Part shown: piece after piece, positions 17,873 through 24,917 of the stretch
Layout of the letters: each line of letters opens with the position of its first letter
Numbering within the stretch: the first letter of the stretch is position 1
Origin: Humidesulfovibrio sp.
GTDB lineage: Bacteria > Desulfobacterota > Desulfovibrionia > Desulfovibrionales > Desulfovibrionaceae
DNA length: 47,844 nt
Assembly (NCBI GenBank): GCA_031292175.1
Contig: JARLHQ010000025.1
Span: 1-47,844, forward strand
Direction of reading: 5' to 3'
Notes under the pieces: model-generated
Databases searched by the model: none
What the model was told of the DNA's origin: nothing
Seen by the model: only the letters and a program-made list of their open reading frames with translations
Program-made: the position numbers and the translations under genes

Positions 17873-17956
17873 GGCCCCAAGAGGCAATGCGGCTGGACGC
17901 CGCCCGCCGACAAGGACGAAAAGAAAGACGGCAAGGACGAAAAGAAAGACGACTAA
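17873..17956 (+). other. in-frame continuation after UGA, Lys/Asp-rich tail
   Basis: Reading on in the frame of the membrane peptide gives GPKRQCGWTPPADKDEKKDG and then KDEKKDD before TAA (17954-17956). The charged tail is encoded by two near-perfect 21-base direct repeats (around AAGGACGAAAAGAAAGACG). Such an A-rich Lys/Glu/Asp run in high-GC DNA is typical of a real cytosolic tail. With UGA read as an amino acid the whole protein would have 54 residues: one membrane helix, GGG-Sec-GP, a cysteine six positions later and the charged tail. Confidence 0.4.
17883..17908 (+). promoter_or_regulatory. SECIS-like hairpin downstream of the in-frame UGA
   Basis: GCGGC (17889-17893) and GCCGC (17899-17903) enclose the loop TGGAC, with GGC (17883-17885) and GCC (17906-17908) able to extend the stem past an internal loop. 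The apical loop starts 22 bases after the UGA and has G in its second position, which satisfies the published loose rules for bacterial SECIS elements (G among the first two loop bases, loop 16-37 bases from UGA). GC-rich DNA can meet such rules by chance. Confidence 0.25.
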
Positions 17957-18297
17957 GATGTGTGATAAGGATATGTGAAGAAGGTGCGCCCCAAGGTCGC
18001 GCAAGCAGCAATGGCGGATGCTTTGGACCATCCGGCTGGACCTCGCCGTCCCCAACGGGACCGCTTCTGTCGCTTTCCGCCTTGTGCGCCGCACATCAAG
18101 ATCCGGGGCTGATTTTCCAGCCCGCAGCGCGTCCATGAGACGTCGGAAAACGACAAGCAAGCCAAAGAGAAGCCTGTGGCCGCCTTCGCCGCCCTCCTGC
18201 GCGCCGTCAATGTCGGCGGCGTAACGCCCGGGGCGCAGGCAAAGGCCGCGGCCCGGCGTTTAAATCACGACGAGGGCGCGGAGGCTTGCGGCGAGGC
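17957..18297. other. spacer with decayed coding sequence before rpsF
   Basis: About 340 bases between the purC operon and the rpsF promoter. No frame gives a complete recognisable protein. One frame near 17998-18040 reads NGGCFGPSGWTSP, an echo of the GGG-x-GP...GWTPP stretch after the UGA, and a DUF1697-like start lies at 18176. It looks like accumulated fragments rather than a functional gene. Confidence 0.4.
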
Positions 18298-18301
18298 TTG
18301 A
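18176..18301 (+). pseudogene. remnant of a DUF1697-like gene (N-terminal stump)
   Basis: The frame from GTG 18176 begins VAAFAALLRAVNVGG, which matches the very characteristic ALLRAVNVGG opening of DUF1697 proteins (normally about 180 residues). After that the similarity stops and the frame ends at TGA 18299-18301, inside the -35 box of the rpsF promoter. A deletion that removed most of the gene is the simplest explanation. The match is short but specific. Confidence 0.4.
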
Positions 18302-18326
18302 CACGCCGCGGGCAAGGACGTAAGAG
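18298..18326 (+). promoter_or_regulatory. sigma-70 promoter of rpsF-rpsR-rplI-dnaB
   Basis: A perfect TTGACA (18298-18303), exactly 17 bases, then TAAGAG (18321-18326). The -35 is consensus, the -10 weak. It is the only strong promoter-like sequence before rpsF. Confidence 0.55.
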
Positions 18327-18341
18327 CACCCCTCTACCTTG

Positions 18342-18363
18342 CTCTTCCCCTGTGCGGGAAGGG
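18342..18363 (+). promoter_or_regulatory. leader hairpin before rpsF
   Basis: CTCTTCCC (18342-18349) can pair with GGGAAGGG (18356-18363) around the loop CTGTGC, 23 bases before the rpsF start. Many rpsF leaders carry an RNA element bound by the S6-S18 pair for autoregulation; this hairpin is in the right place, but I cannot verify the conserved bulge. Confidence 0.3.
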
Positions 18364-18386
18364 CCAAAGACCAAAAGGAGCACCAC

Positions 18387-18710
18387 ATGCTGAATCACTA
18401 CGAGACTCTTGTGCTCATGAGTCCGGAACTGGCCGAGGAGAACCGCAAGGAGATTCTCGCCAACCTCTCCGGAATCATCGAGCGCGACGGGGGCCAGGTG
18501 GGCCTCGTCGATGACTGGGGCATCCGCACCCTTGCGTACCCCGTTCGCAAACTGACGCGCGGCCACTACGTGCGCCTCGACTACACCGCTCCCGGCGCCG
18601 TCGTGGCGGAACTTGAGCGCAACATCCGCATCACTGACGGCCTGTTCAAGTTCGTCACCGTCCGCTTGGCCGACGCCGTCGCCGCCGCGCCCAGCACCGA
18701 GGAGGCCTAA
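18387..18710 (+). CDS. rpsF: 30S ribosomal protein S6
   Basis: 107-residue S6, which pairs with S18 on the 30S platform. The family start NHYETLVLMSPEL and the block IRTLAYPVRKLTRGHYVRLDY are clear. The ATG at 18387 has AAGGAG seven bases upstream; longer in-frame starts lack the family pattern. It opens the conserved S6-S18-L9-DnaB gene order. Confidence 0.96.
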   Translation: MLNHYETLVLMSPELAEENRKEILANLSGIIERDGGQVGLVDDWGIRTLAYPVRKLTRGHYVRLDYTAPGAVVAELERNIRITDGLFKFVTVRLADAVAAAPSTEEA

Positions 18711-18713
18711 ACC

Positions 18714-18974
18714 ATGGCGTTCCGCAAGAAATTCACCCCGAAGAGAAAGTTCTGCCGCTTCTGCGCGGACAAGAACCTGCCGCTCGACTACAAGCGCGCC
18801 GACATCCTGCGCGATTACATCACCGAGCGCGGCAAGATCATCGCCCGCCGCATCACCGGCACCTGCGCCAAGCATCAGCGCAGCCTGACCACCGAGATCA
18901 AGCGCGCCCGGCAGATGGCTTTGTTGTTCTACACCACCGTGCACAGCACGGATGTCAAGAAGAAGACCGTCTAG
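18714..18974 (+). CDS. rpsR: 30S ribosomal protein S18
   Basis: 86-residue S18, partner of S6. It keeps the zinc-binding version of the protein: CRFC near residues 14-17 and a later C-x2-H (CAKHQR). The core [17 protein letters not shown] is typical. It starts three bases after the rpsF stop, so the two are translated together. Confidence 0.96.
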   Translation: MAFRKKFTPKRKFCRFCADKNLPLDYKRADILRDYITERGKIIARRITGTCAKHQRSLTTEIKRARQMALLFYTTVHSTDVKKKTV

Positions 18975-18983
18975 GAGGGCGCA

Positions 18984-19472
18984 ATGACCATGAAACTCAT
19001 CTTGCGCGCCGACGTTGACACCCTGGGTCGCCTTGGGGACATCGTCGCGGTCAAGCCCGGCTTCGGCCGCAATTACCTGATTCCCCAGGGCCTGGCCATG
19101 AAGGCCACCGACGCCAATCTGAAACAGTTTGAACTGGAGCGCAAGAAGCTGGCCGCCCAGGCCGACGGTCTGCGCTCCGAGGCCACCGGCCTGGCCGCCA
19201 AGATCGCCGCCGCCACCGTGGTCATCACCGTGCGCGTGGGCGAAGGCGACAAGCTCTACGGCTCCGTCACCGCCCAGAACGTCGCCGACGCTCTGGCCGA
19301 GCAGGGCATCAACATCGACCGCCGGAAGATCGAAATGCCTGAGGCCATCCGCGCCCTGGGCGACTTCGAGGTCGACATCCGCCTGCACCCCGACGTCCAC
19401 GGCGAACTGAAACTCCGTGTGATCAAGCATGGCCAGCCGCAGCAAGAGCCAGAACAGCAGCCCGAGGCGTAG
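18984..19472 (+). CDS. rplI: 50S ribosomal protein L9
   Basis: 162-residue L9, slightly longer than usual because of a Gln/Glu/Pro-rich tail after HGELKLRVIKH. The N-terminal motif GRLGDIVAVKPGFGRNYLIPQGLA is the L9 signature. GGAGGG at 18974-18979 supports ATG 18984; a second ATG two codons later (MKLIL) is the more usual family start. The last 44 bases overlap dnaB. Confidence 0.95.
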   Translation: MTMKLILRADVDTLGRLGDIVAVKPGFGRNYLIPQGLAMKATDANLKQFELERKKLAAQADGLRSEATGLAAKIAAATVVITVRVGEGDKLYGSVTAQNVADALAEQGINIDRRKIEMPEAIRALGDFEVDIRLHPDVHGELKLRVIKHGQPQQEPEQQPEA

Positions 19473-20880
19473 CCAGGGCAGTCGAGAGGATGGCGCGGAG
19501 GCCCTGGAACGGGCCTCCGCCGCCCTCTCGCGCAATATCCCCCCCCAGAATCTTGAAGCCGAACAGGCGGTTCTTGGGGGGGTTTTTCTGCGCAACTCGT
19601 TGTTCCACTCCCTTGTGGACATCATCCGCAACGAGGACTTCTACTCTCCCGCACACCGCCTGATCTTCCGCGCCTTCGAGGACCTCTACGCCAAGAACTC
19701 GCCCGTCGACCTCGTCACTGTCACCGAGCAGCTGACCCAGTCCCAGGCGCTCGATTCCATCGGCGGCCCCGTGTATCTGGCGGAGCTCGCCAGTTCCCCC
19801 GTGAGCGCGGCCAACGCCCTGCACCACGCGGCCATCGTGCGCGACAAGGCCATCAGCCGCCGCCTCATCGAGGCCGCCAGCGAGATCATCGGCAACTGCT
19901 ACGACTCCCAGGACGTGGAGAGCCTGCTCGACCAGAGCGAGCAGTCCATCTTCCAGATTTCCGACGTGCGCTCCAAGACCACGGTCCACTCCGGCAAGGA
20001 GCTGGTGGACCGCGTTTTCAAGGAACTGGAAAAACGCGTTGGCCGTCAGGCGCTCGTCACCGGCACCACCACCGGCTACGAGAAGCTCGACGAGATGACC
20101 GCCGGGCTCCAGAACTCCGACCTCATCATCGTGGCGGCGCGCCCCAGCATGGGCAAGACCGCGTTCGCGCTTAATCTGGCGCTGAACGCCGCCACCAAGG
20201 GCGAGGCGCCCACGCCCACGGCCATCTTCTCGCTCGAAATGTCCATGGACCAGATCATGATGCGTATTCTGTGCTGCCAGGGCCGCGTGGACCTTGTGAA
20301 TCTGCGCCGCGGCAGCATCGACGACCAGGACTGGGCCAAGCTCTATGATGCGGCCAACGTCATCTCCAACGCCCCCATGTTCGTGGACGACACCGCGGCG
20401 CTCTCCACCATGGAGCTGCGCGCCCGCTGCCGCCGCCTGAAGGCCGAACACGGTCTGGGCCTCGTCGTGGTGGACTATCTCCAGCTCATGCGCGCCAGCC
20501 GCGACATCGATTCCCGCGAGCAGGAAATCTCCGACATTTCGCGCAACCTGAAGGCCCTGGCCAAGGAGCTGAACATCCCGGTCATCGCGCTCTCGCAGCT
20601 GAACCGCAAGGTTGAGGAGCGCAGCGACAAGCGCCCCATGCTTTCGGACCTGCGCGAATCAGGCGCCATCGAGCAGGACGCCGACGTCATCATGTTCATC
20701 TACCGCGACGAAGTGTACAATAAAGATAAGACCACCAAGCCCAATGTGGCCGAGATCATCATCGGCAAACAGAGAAACGGCCCGGTCGGCGAGGTGGAGC
20801 TGTACTTCAAGAAGCAGTACAGCCGGTTTGAAAATCTCAGCCATTTGGCGTACCCTTCGGAATACCTGCCGACCACATAG
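19429..20880 (+). CDS. dnaB: replicative DNA helicase DnaB
   Basis: 483-residue hexameric helicase that unwinds DNA at the replication fork. The N-terminal collar domain begins about residue 35 (IPPQNLEAEQAVLGG). The RecA-like motor has Walker A ARPSMGKTA with Lys243, Walker B VVVDYLQLM, and later motifs SQLNRKVEER and DLRESGAIEQDADV. There is no intein. The start lies within rplI, with no clear ribosome-binding site; the first 30 residues are Ser/Arg-rich and non-conserved, so a start further in is possible. The order L9-DnaB is widely conserved. Confidence 0.95.
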   Translation: MASRSKSQNSSPRRSQGSREDGAEALERASAALSRNIPPQNLEAEQAVLGGVFLRNSLFHSLVDIIRNEDFYSPAHRLIFRAFEDLYAKNSPVDLVTVTEQLTQSQALDSIGGPVYLAELASSPVSAANALHHAAIVRDKAISRRLIEAASEIIGNCYDSQDVESLLDQSEQSIFQISDVRSKTTVHSGKELVDRVFKELEKRVGRQALVTGTTTGYEKLDEMTAGLQNSDLIIVAARPSMGKTAFALNLALNAATKGEAPTPTAIFSLEMSMDQIMMRILCCQGRVDLVNLRRGSIDDQDWAKLYDAANVISNAPMFVDDTAALSTMELRARCRRLKAEHGLGLVVVDYLQLMRASRDIDSREQEISDISRNLKALAKELNIPVIALSQLNRKVEERSDKRPMLSDLRESGAIEQDADVIMFIYRDEVYNKDKTTKPNVAEIIIGKQRNGPVGEVELYFKKQYSRFENLSHLAYPSEYLPTT

Positions 20881-20932
20881 CTGGTGGTCCGGCCCGCATC
20901 ACAGACCCGACACCGCCTGAGGGAGAGCAGAC

Positions 20933-22228
20933 ATGTATTACGAAGCCGCAGAGGGCATGGCCCGCGAGTCCCTGGAGAAATTGCAGACCGAGCGCCTGAG
21001 GCGCACCATCGCCACCTGTCTGCGCTCTCCGTTCTACAGTGGCCGCCTGGGCGCGCTGAACCTCACCCCCGACGACTTCCACTCTCCCGAGGACATCCGA
21101 AAGATCCCCTTCACCACCAAGGACGATCTGCGCGGCAACTACCCCTATGGTTTCCTCTGCCAGCCCATGGACCAGTATATCCGGCTGCACGCCTCAAGCG
21201 GCACCACGGGCACGCCCACGGCCATTTTCTACACCCAGAACGACATCGACTCCTGGGCCGGGCTGGTGGCCCGCTGCATGTACGCCGTGGGCCTGCGCAA
21301 GGGCGACGTGTTCCAGAACATGAGCGGCTACGGCCTGTTCACCGGCGGACTCGGCATCCACTACGGAGCGGAGCGCCTGGGCCTCCTGACTGTTCCCGCG
21401 GGCGCGGGAAACTCCAAGCGCCAGCTCAAGCTGCTGCGCGACTTCCATGTGGACGGCGTGCACATCATCCCCTCCTACGCCCTGCACTTCGCCAATTTTC
21501 TCAAAAACGAAGGCGTGGACCCCAGGAGCCTCGACTGGCGCATCGCGCTCATCGGTGCGGAGCCCCACACGGAGGAGATCCGCCAGCGCATCCAGGATCT
21601 GCTGGGCGTGAAGGCCTTCAATTCCTACGGCATGACCGAGATGAACGGCCCCGGCGTGGCCTTCGAATGCGAGAAGCAGGCGGGCATGCACGTGTGGGAG
21701 GACGCCTACATCGCGGAGATCATCAATCCCGAGACCGGCGAGCACGCGGTCGAAGGCGAGGTGGGCGAGCTGGTCATGACCACCCTGTGCCGCGACGGCA
21801 TGCCGCTTTTGCGCTACCGCACGCGCGACCTCACGCGCTTCATTCCAGGCTCCTGCGCCTGCGGGCGCACCCACCGTCGGCTCGACCGGATCACCGGCCG
21901 CGCGGATGACATGCTCATCATCAAGGGCTGCAACATCTACCCCATGCAGATTGAGCAGGCCCTCATGAGCCTTCCGGAAGTGGCGCAGAACTATGTCATC
22001 GAGCTCTTCAAAGAGGGCGAGATGGACCAGTTGCGCGTGAAGGTGGAGATCAAGGACGACTATTTCGTGGAGGACATGCGCGTCCTGACCACGCTGCAGA
22101 AAAAGATCGCCTCGCGCCTGCGCGACGAGATTCTCGTGACCCCGCGCGTGGAGCTGGTGCAGCACGAATCCATTCCCAAGAGCGAGGGCAAGGCCGTGCG
22201 CGTGGTGGACCTGCGCGACAAGGAATGA
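20933..22228 (+). CDS. PaaK-family phenylacetate-CoA ligase
   Basis: 431-residue AMP-forming ligase that activates phenylacetate or a related aryl acid to its CoA thioester. Motifs seen are SSGTTGTPT (phosphate loop), YGMTEMNGPG (adenine binding), and GRADDMLIIKGCNIYP at the hinge before the C-terminal domain. A CxCGRTHRR segment precedes the hinge, as in this family. In anaerobes these enzymes often accompany 2-oxoacid:ferredoxin oxidoreductases of aromatic amino-acid degradation, but none is adjacent here. AGGGAGAG precedes the ATG. Confidence 0.9.
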   Translation: MYYEAAEGMARESLEKLQTERLRRTIATCLRSPFYSGRLGALNLTPDDFHSPEDIRKIPFTTKDDLRGNYPYGFLCQPMDQYIRLHASSGTTGTPTAIFYTQNDIDSWAGLVARCMYAVGLRKGDVFQNMSGYGLFTGGLGIHYGAERLGLLTVPAGAGNSKRQLKLLRDFHVDGVHIIPSYALHFANFLKNEGVDPRSLDWRIALIGAEPHTEEIRQRIQDLLGVKAFNSYGMTEMNGPGVAFECEKQAGMHVWEDAYIAEIINPETGEHAVEGEVGELVMTTLCRDGMPLLRYRTRDLTRFIPGSCACGRTHRRLDRITGRADDMLIIKGCNIYPMQIEQALMSLPEVAQNYVIELFKEGEMDQLRVKVEIKDDYFVEDMRVLTTLQKKIASRLRDEILVTPRVELVQHESIPKSEGKAVRVVDLRDKE

Positions 22229-22425
22229 GCCTGCTCCTCGGGCTCGGCCTGGGGCTGTTCTGTTTCCTGTGGCTGAACCTGCTTTCCCTGCCGGGCAAAT
22301 CTGGCTCATGTCCACAGCTCTGCCTGGCCGCCTGGGGCGCTTTCTGGGGGCCGCGGGCTTAAGTCTGGCGGCAAGTCCGCCGCCGGAGCCGCCGCCATCG
22401 TGAACGTTTTGAAATTCGTCAGCTA
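22225..22425 (+). pseudogene. decayed DUF456-like membrane protein gene
   Basis: An ATG overlapping the stop of the CoA ligase (ATGA) opens a frame beginning MSLLLGLGLGLFCFLWLNLL followed by SLPGK, very like the first helix and LPGN motif of DUF456 membrane proteins (about 160 residues). The frame then breaks: similarity-like pieces (RLGRFLGAAG, then AAIVNVLKFVS before TAG) appear in two other frames within 200 bases. This fits a large internal deletion plus frameshifts. Confidence 0.45.
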
Positions 22426-22470
22426 GGGTCGCGTCACGCGCGCCACAGATCACGCCAAGGAGTTTCCCCC

Positions 22471-23913
22471 ATGTCCAAGAACTTCCCCACTTATCGCGGC
22501 CATCTTGAATACGTCTGCCTGGGCTGCGGCGCGCGGTACGACATCGGCGAGCTGCACTACACCTGCCCCAAGTGCTCCGGCGTGTTCCTCCTGACAGACA
22601 CGACCTTCGACGAACTCAAGAAGACCAGCGCGAGCGAATGGCGCGCCATCTTCGACCAGCGCGCGGCCAGCAAGACCCCGGCCCTGCGCGGCATTTTCCG
22701 CTTCTACGAACTCATGGCCCCGGTGCTGGAGGAGGAGGACATCCTCTACCTCGGCGAAGGCAACACGCCCATCGTGGACTCCCCCCCCGCCCTGCGCGCC
22801 AAGCTGGGCCTCAAGACCGCGTACAAGAACGACGGCCAGAACCCCAGCGCCAGCTTCAAGGACCGGGGCATGGCCTGCGCCTTCAGCTTTTTGAAGAGCC
22901 TCATCCGCACCAAGGGCTGGACCGAGGTCCTGGCCATCTGCGCCAGCACGGGCGACACCTCGGCCGCGGCCGCGCTGTATGCCTCCTACGTGGGCGGCGC
23001 GGTCAAGAGCGCGGTCATCCTGCCTGCGGGCAAGGTCACGCCGCAGCAGCTGGCCCAGCCGCTGGGCAGTGGCGCGGTGGTGCTGGAGGTGCCCGGCGTA
23101 TTCGACGATTGCATGAAGGTTGTGGAGCACCTGGCCGACAACTACCGCGTGGCCCTGCTCAACTCCAAGAACGCCTGGCGCATCCTGGGCCAGGAATCTT
23201 ACGCCTTTGAGACCGCGCAATGGTTCGACTGGGATTTGAAGGGCAAATGCGTGTTCGTGCCCATCGGCAACGCGGGCAACATCACGGCCATCATGGGCGG
23301 CTTTCTGAAGCTCCACGCCCTCGGCGTCATCGACACCCTGCCCCGCGTGTTCGGCGTGCAGTCGCACCACGCGGACCCCGTCTACCGCTACTACGCGGCC
23401 GACGCGGGCTCGCGTGAGTTCAAGGCTGTCACGGTCAGCGCCAGCGTGGCCCAGGCGGCCATGATCGGCAACCCGGTGTCCTTTCCGCGCGTGCGACATT
23501 TCGCGGAGAAATACGAGGCCCTGGCAGGCGAAGGCTCCTTCCAGGTCATCCAGGTTACGGAGCAGCAGATCATGGACTCCATGATCGAGGCCAACCGCCA
23601 CGGCCACATCGCCTGCACCCAGGGCGGCGAGTGTCTGGCCGGGGCCAAGCGCGCCAAGGAGCTGGGCCTTGTCTCCGACGCTGAAACGCTCATCCTCGAC
23701 GCCACGGCGCACCACCTGAAGTTCATCGGCTTCCAGGAAATGTACTTCACGAACACCTTCCCGCCCGAGTTCGGCGTGACCCCCAGGCCGGAGCTGGCCA
23801 ACCGCCCGGAGCTCATCATCAAGGCCGAGGAGAAGACGCGCCTGGCGGAGAAGGACTACGTGGTCCAGGCCGCCGAAAATGTTGTCGCGCGCCTGGGCCT
23901 GGCCAAGAAATAG
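22471..23913 (+). CDS. thrC: threonine synthase
   Basis: 480-residue PLP enzyme that converts O-phosphohomoserine to threonine. The PLP lysine is Lys130 in NPSASFKDRGM, the phosphate/cofactor loop is VPIGNAGNI, and CASTGDTSAAAALYAS follows the family pattern. An N-terminal zinc-ribbon-like segment (CLGCGARYD...CPKCSG, residues 16-36) is typical of this longer subgroup. AAGGAG precedes the ATG. tlyA follows immediately. Confidence 0.93.
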   Translation: MSKNFPTYRGHLEYVCLGCGARYDIGELHYTCPKCSGVFLLTDTTFDELKKTSASEWRAIFDQRAASKTPALRGIFRFYELMAPVLEEEDILYLGEGNTPIVDSPPALRAKLGLKTAYKNDGQNPSASFKDRGMACAFSFLKSLIRTKGWTEVLAICASTGDTSAAAALYASYVGGAVKSAVILPAGKVTPQQLAQPLGSGAVVLEVPGVFDDCMKVVEHLADNYRVALLNSKNAWRILGQESYAFETAQWFDWDLKGKCVFVPIGNAGNITAIMGGFLKLHALGVIDTLPRVFGVQSHHADPVYRYYAADAGSREFKAVTVSASVAQAAMIGNPVSFPRVRHFAEKYEALAGEGSFQVIQVTEQQIMDSMIEANRHGHIACTQGGECLAGAKRAKELGLVSDAETLILDATAHHLKFIGFQEMYFTNTFPPEFGVTPRPELANRPELIIKAEEKTRLAEKDYVVQAAENVVARLGLAKK

Positions 23914-23917
23914 CCCC

Positions 23918-24685
23918 GTGGCCAAGAAGGACCGTGCGGACAAGCTCCTGTTCGAGCAGGGGCTGGCCGAGTCGCAGGATGCGGCCATGCGTCTCGTCAT
24001 GGCCGGAGCCGCGCACTACCTTAAATCCGGCGAAAAGACCCCTGTGGCCTCGCCCGGGCAGCAGTTGCCCGTGGACACGGAGTTTGTGCTGCGCGGGCAG
24101 GACCGCTTCGTCAGCCGGGGCGGCTACAAGCTCCTGACCGCCATCGACAAGCTGGGCTTCGACCCCACGGGCAAGGTTTGCCTGGACGCCGGGGCCTCCA
24201 CGGGCGGCTTCACCGACTGCCTGCTGCAGCACGGCGCGGCCCGCGTCACCGCTGCGGACGTGGGCTACGGCCAGCTCCACTGGAAGCTGCGCGGCGATGG
24301 GCGCGTGACCGTGCTGGAGCGCCTGAACCTGCGCCAGCCACCGCCAGAACTCTTCCCCGAGCCCTTTGACGTACTTACCGCCGACGTATCCTTCATCTCG
24401 CTTACGGCCATTCTGCCGGGCTGCCTGCCGCTCATGACGCCTGCATGCGAACTGGTGCTGCTCATCAAACCGCAGTTCGAGCTGCCCGCCGGGCGCACGG
24501 ACAAGGGCGTCGTGCGCTCCGAAACCGACCGCCAAGAAGCTGTGGACAGCGTGCTCGCGTTCTGCCGCGACCTCGGACTGGAGGAGGCGGGCGTGGTCCC
24601 CTCGGCCCTGCTGGGCCCGAAGGGCAATCAAGAATATCTGGCGTACTTCAAGCGCGCCGCTCCAGGAACCCGCAAGAAGGACTGA
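23918..24685 (+). CDS. tlyA: TlyA-family rRNA 2'-O-methyltransferase / hemolysin-like protein
   Basis: 255-residue protein with an N-terminal S4 RNA-binding domain (ADKLLFEQGLAESQDAAMRL) and an FtsJ-type SAM methyltransferase domain (CLDAGASTGGFTDCLLQHGA, LTADVSFISL, LLIKPQFE). Family members methylate 16S and 23S rRNA. GTG at 23918 is chosen because the conserved family start is xAKxRxDxLL; an ATG 39 bases upstream would overlap thrC and add a non-conserved leader. It starts four bases after thrC ends. Confidence 0.88.
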   Translation: MAKKDRADKLLFEQGLAESQDAAMRLVMAGAAHYLKSGEKTPVASPGQQLPVDTEFVLRGQDRFVSRGGYKLLTAIDKLGFDPTGKVCLDAGASTGGFTDCLLQHGAARVTAADVGYGQLHWKLRGDGRVTVLERLNLRQPPPELFPEPFDVLTADVSFISLTAILPGCLPLMTPACELVLLIKPQFELPAGRTDKGVVRSETDRQEAVDSVLAFCRDLGLEEAGVVPSALLGPKGNQEYLAYFKRAAPGTRKKD

Positions 24686-24705
24686 GACCTTTTGCCCCCC
24701 CACAC

Positions 24706-24757
24706 AAATTGAAAGGGTTGTTCGGGCCGCCTTGCGCCAGAACAACCCTTTCAATTT
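24706..24757. repeat. 18-bp inverted repeat (hairpin 1 of the tlyA-metG spacer)
   Basis: AAATTGAAAGGGTTGTTC (24706-24723) and its exact reverse complement (24740-24757) flank a 16-base GC-rich loop, just after the tlyA stop and between convergent genes. It may work as a terminator in either direction. Confidence 0.75.
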
Positions 24758-24810
24758 GGAATGCCCCGTTCCGCCGGACAATCCCACAAGTCTTCCCTCC
24801 AACAATCCCC

Positions 24811-24863
24811 TTACGTTCAAAGGGCTGGGCCGAGCTTTGCTCGGCCCAGCCCTTTGAACGTAA
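24811..24863. repeat. 25-bp perfect hairpin with 3-base loop (hairpin 2)
   Basis: TTACGTTCAAAGGGCTGGGC plus CGAGC (24811-24835) pairs perfectly with 24839-24863 around TTT. This is an exceptionally stable structure in the convergent tlyA-metG spacer; it has no flanking T run on the plus strand. Confidence 0.8.
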
Positions 24864-24874
24864 ACGGAGGGGGT

Positions 24875-24897
24875 CCGGGGGGAATCACTCCCCCCGG
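24875..24897 (-). terminator. GC-rich hairpin after metG (hairpin 3)
   Basis: CCGGGGGGA (24875-24883), ATCAC loop, TCCCCCCGG (24889-24897). It lies 21 bases beyond the metG stop and is placed to end metG transcription; there is no T run, so it may equally be a dispersed palindrome. Confidence 0.5.
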
Positions 24898-24917
24898 GGC
24901 TCTCTTTGTTGCTTCGG

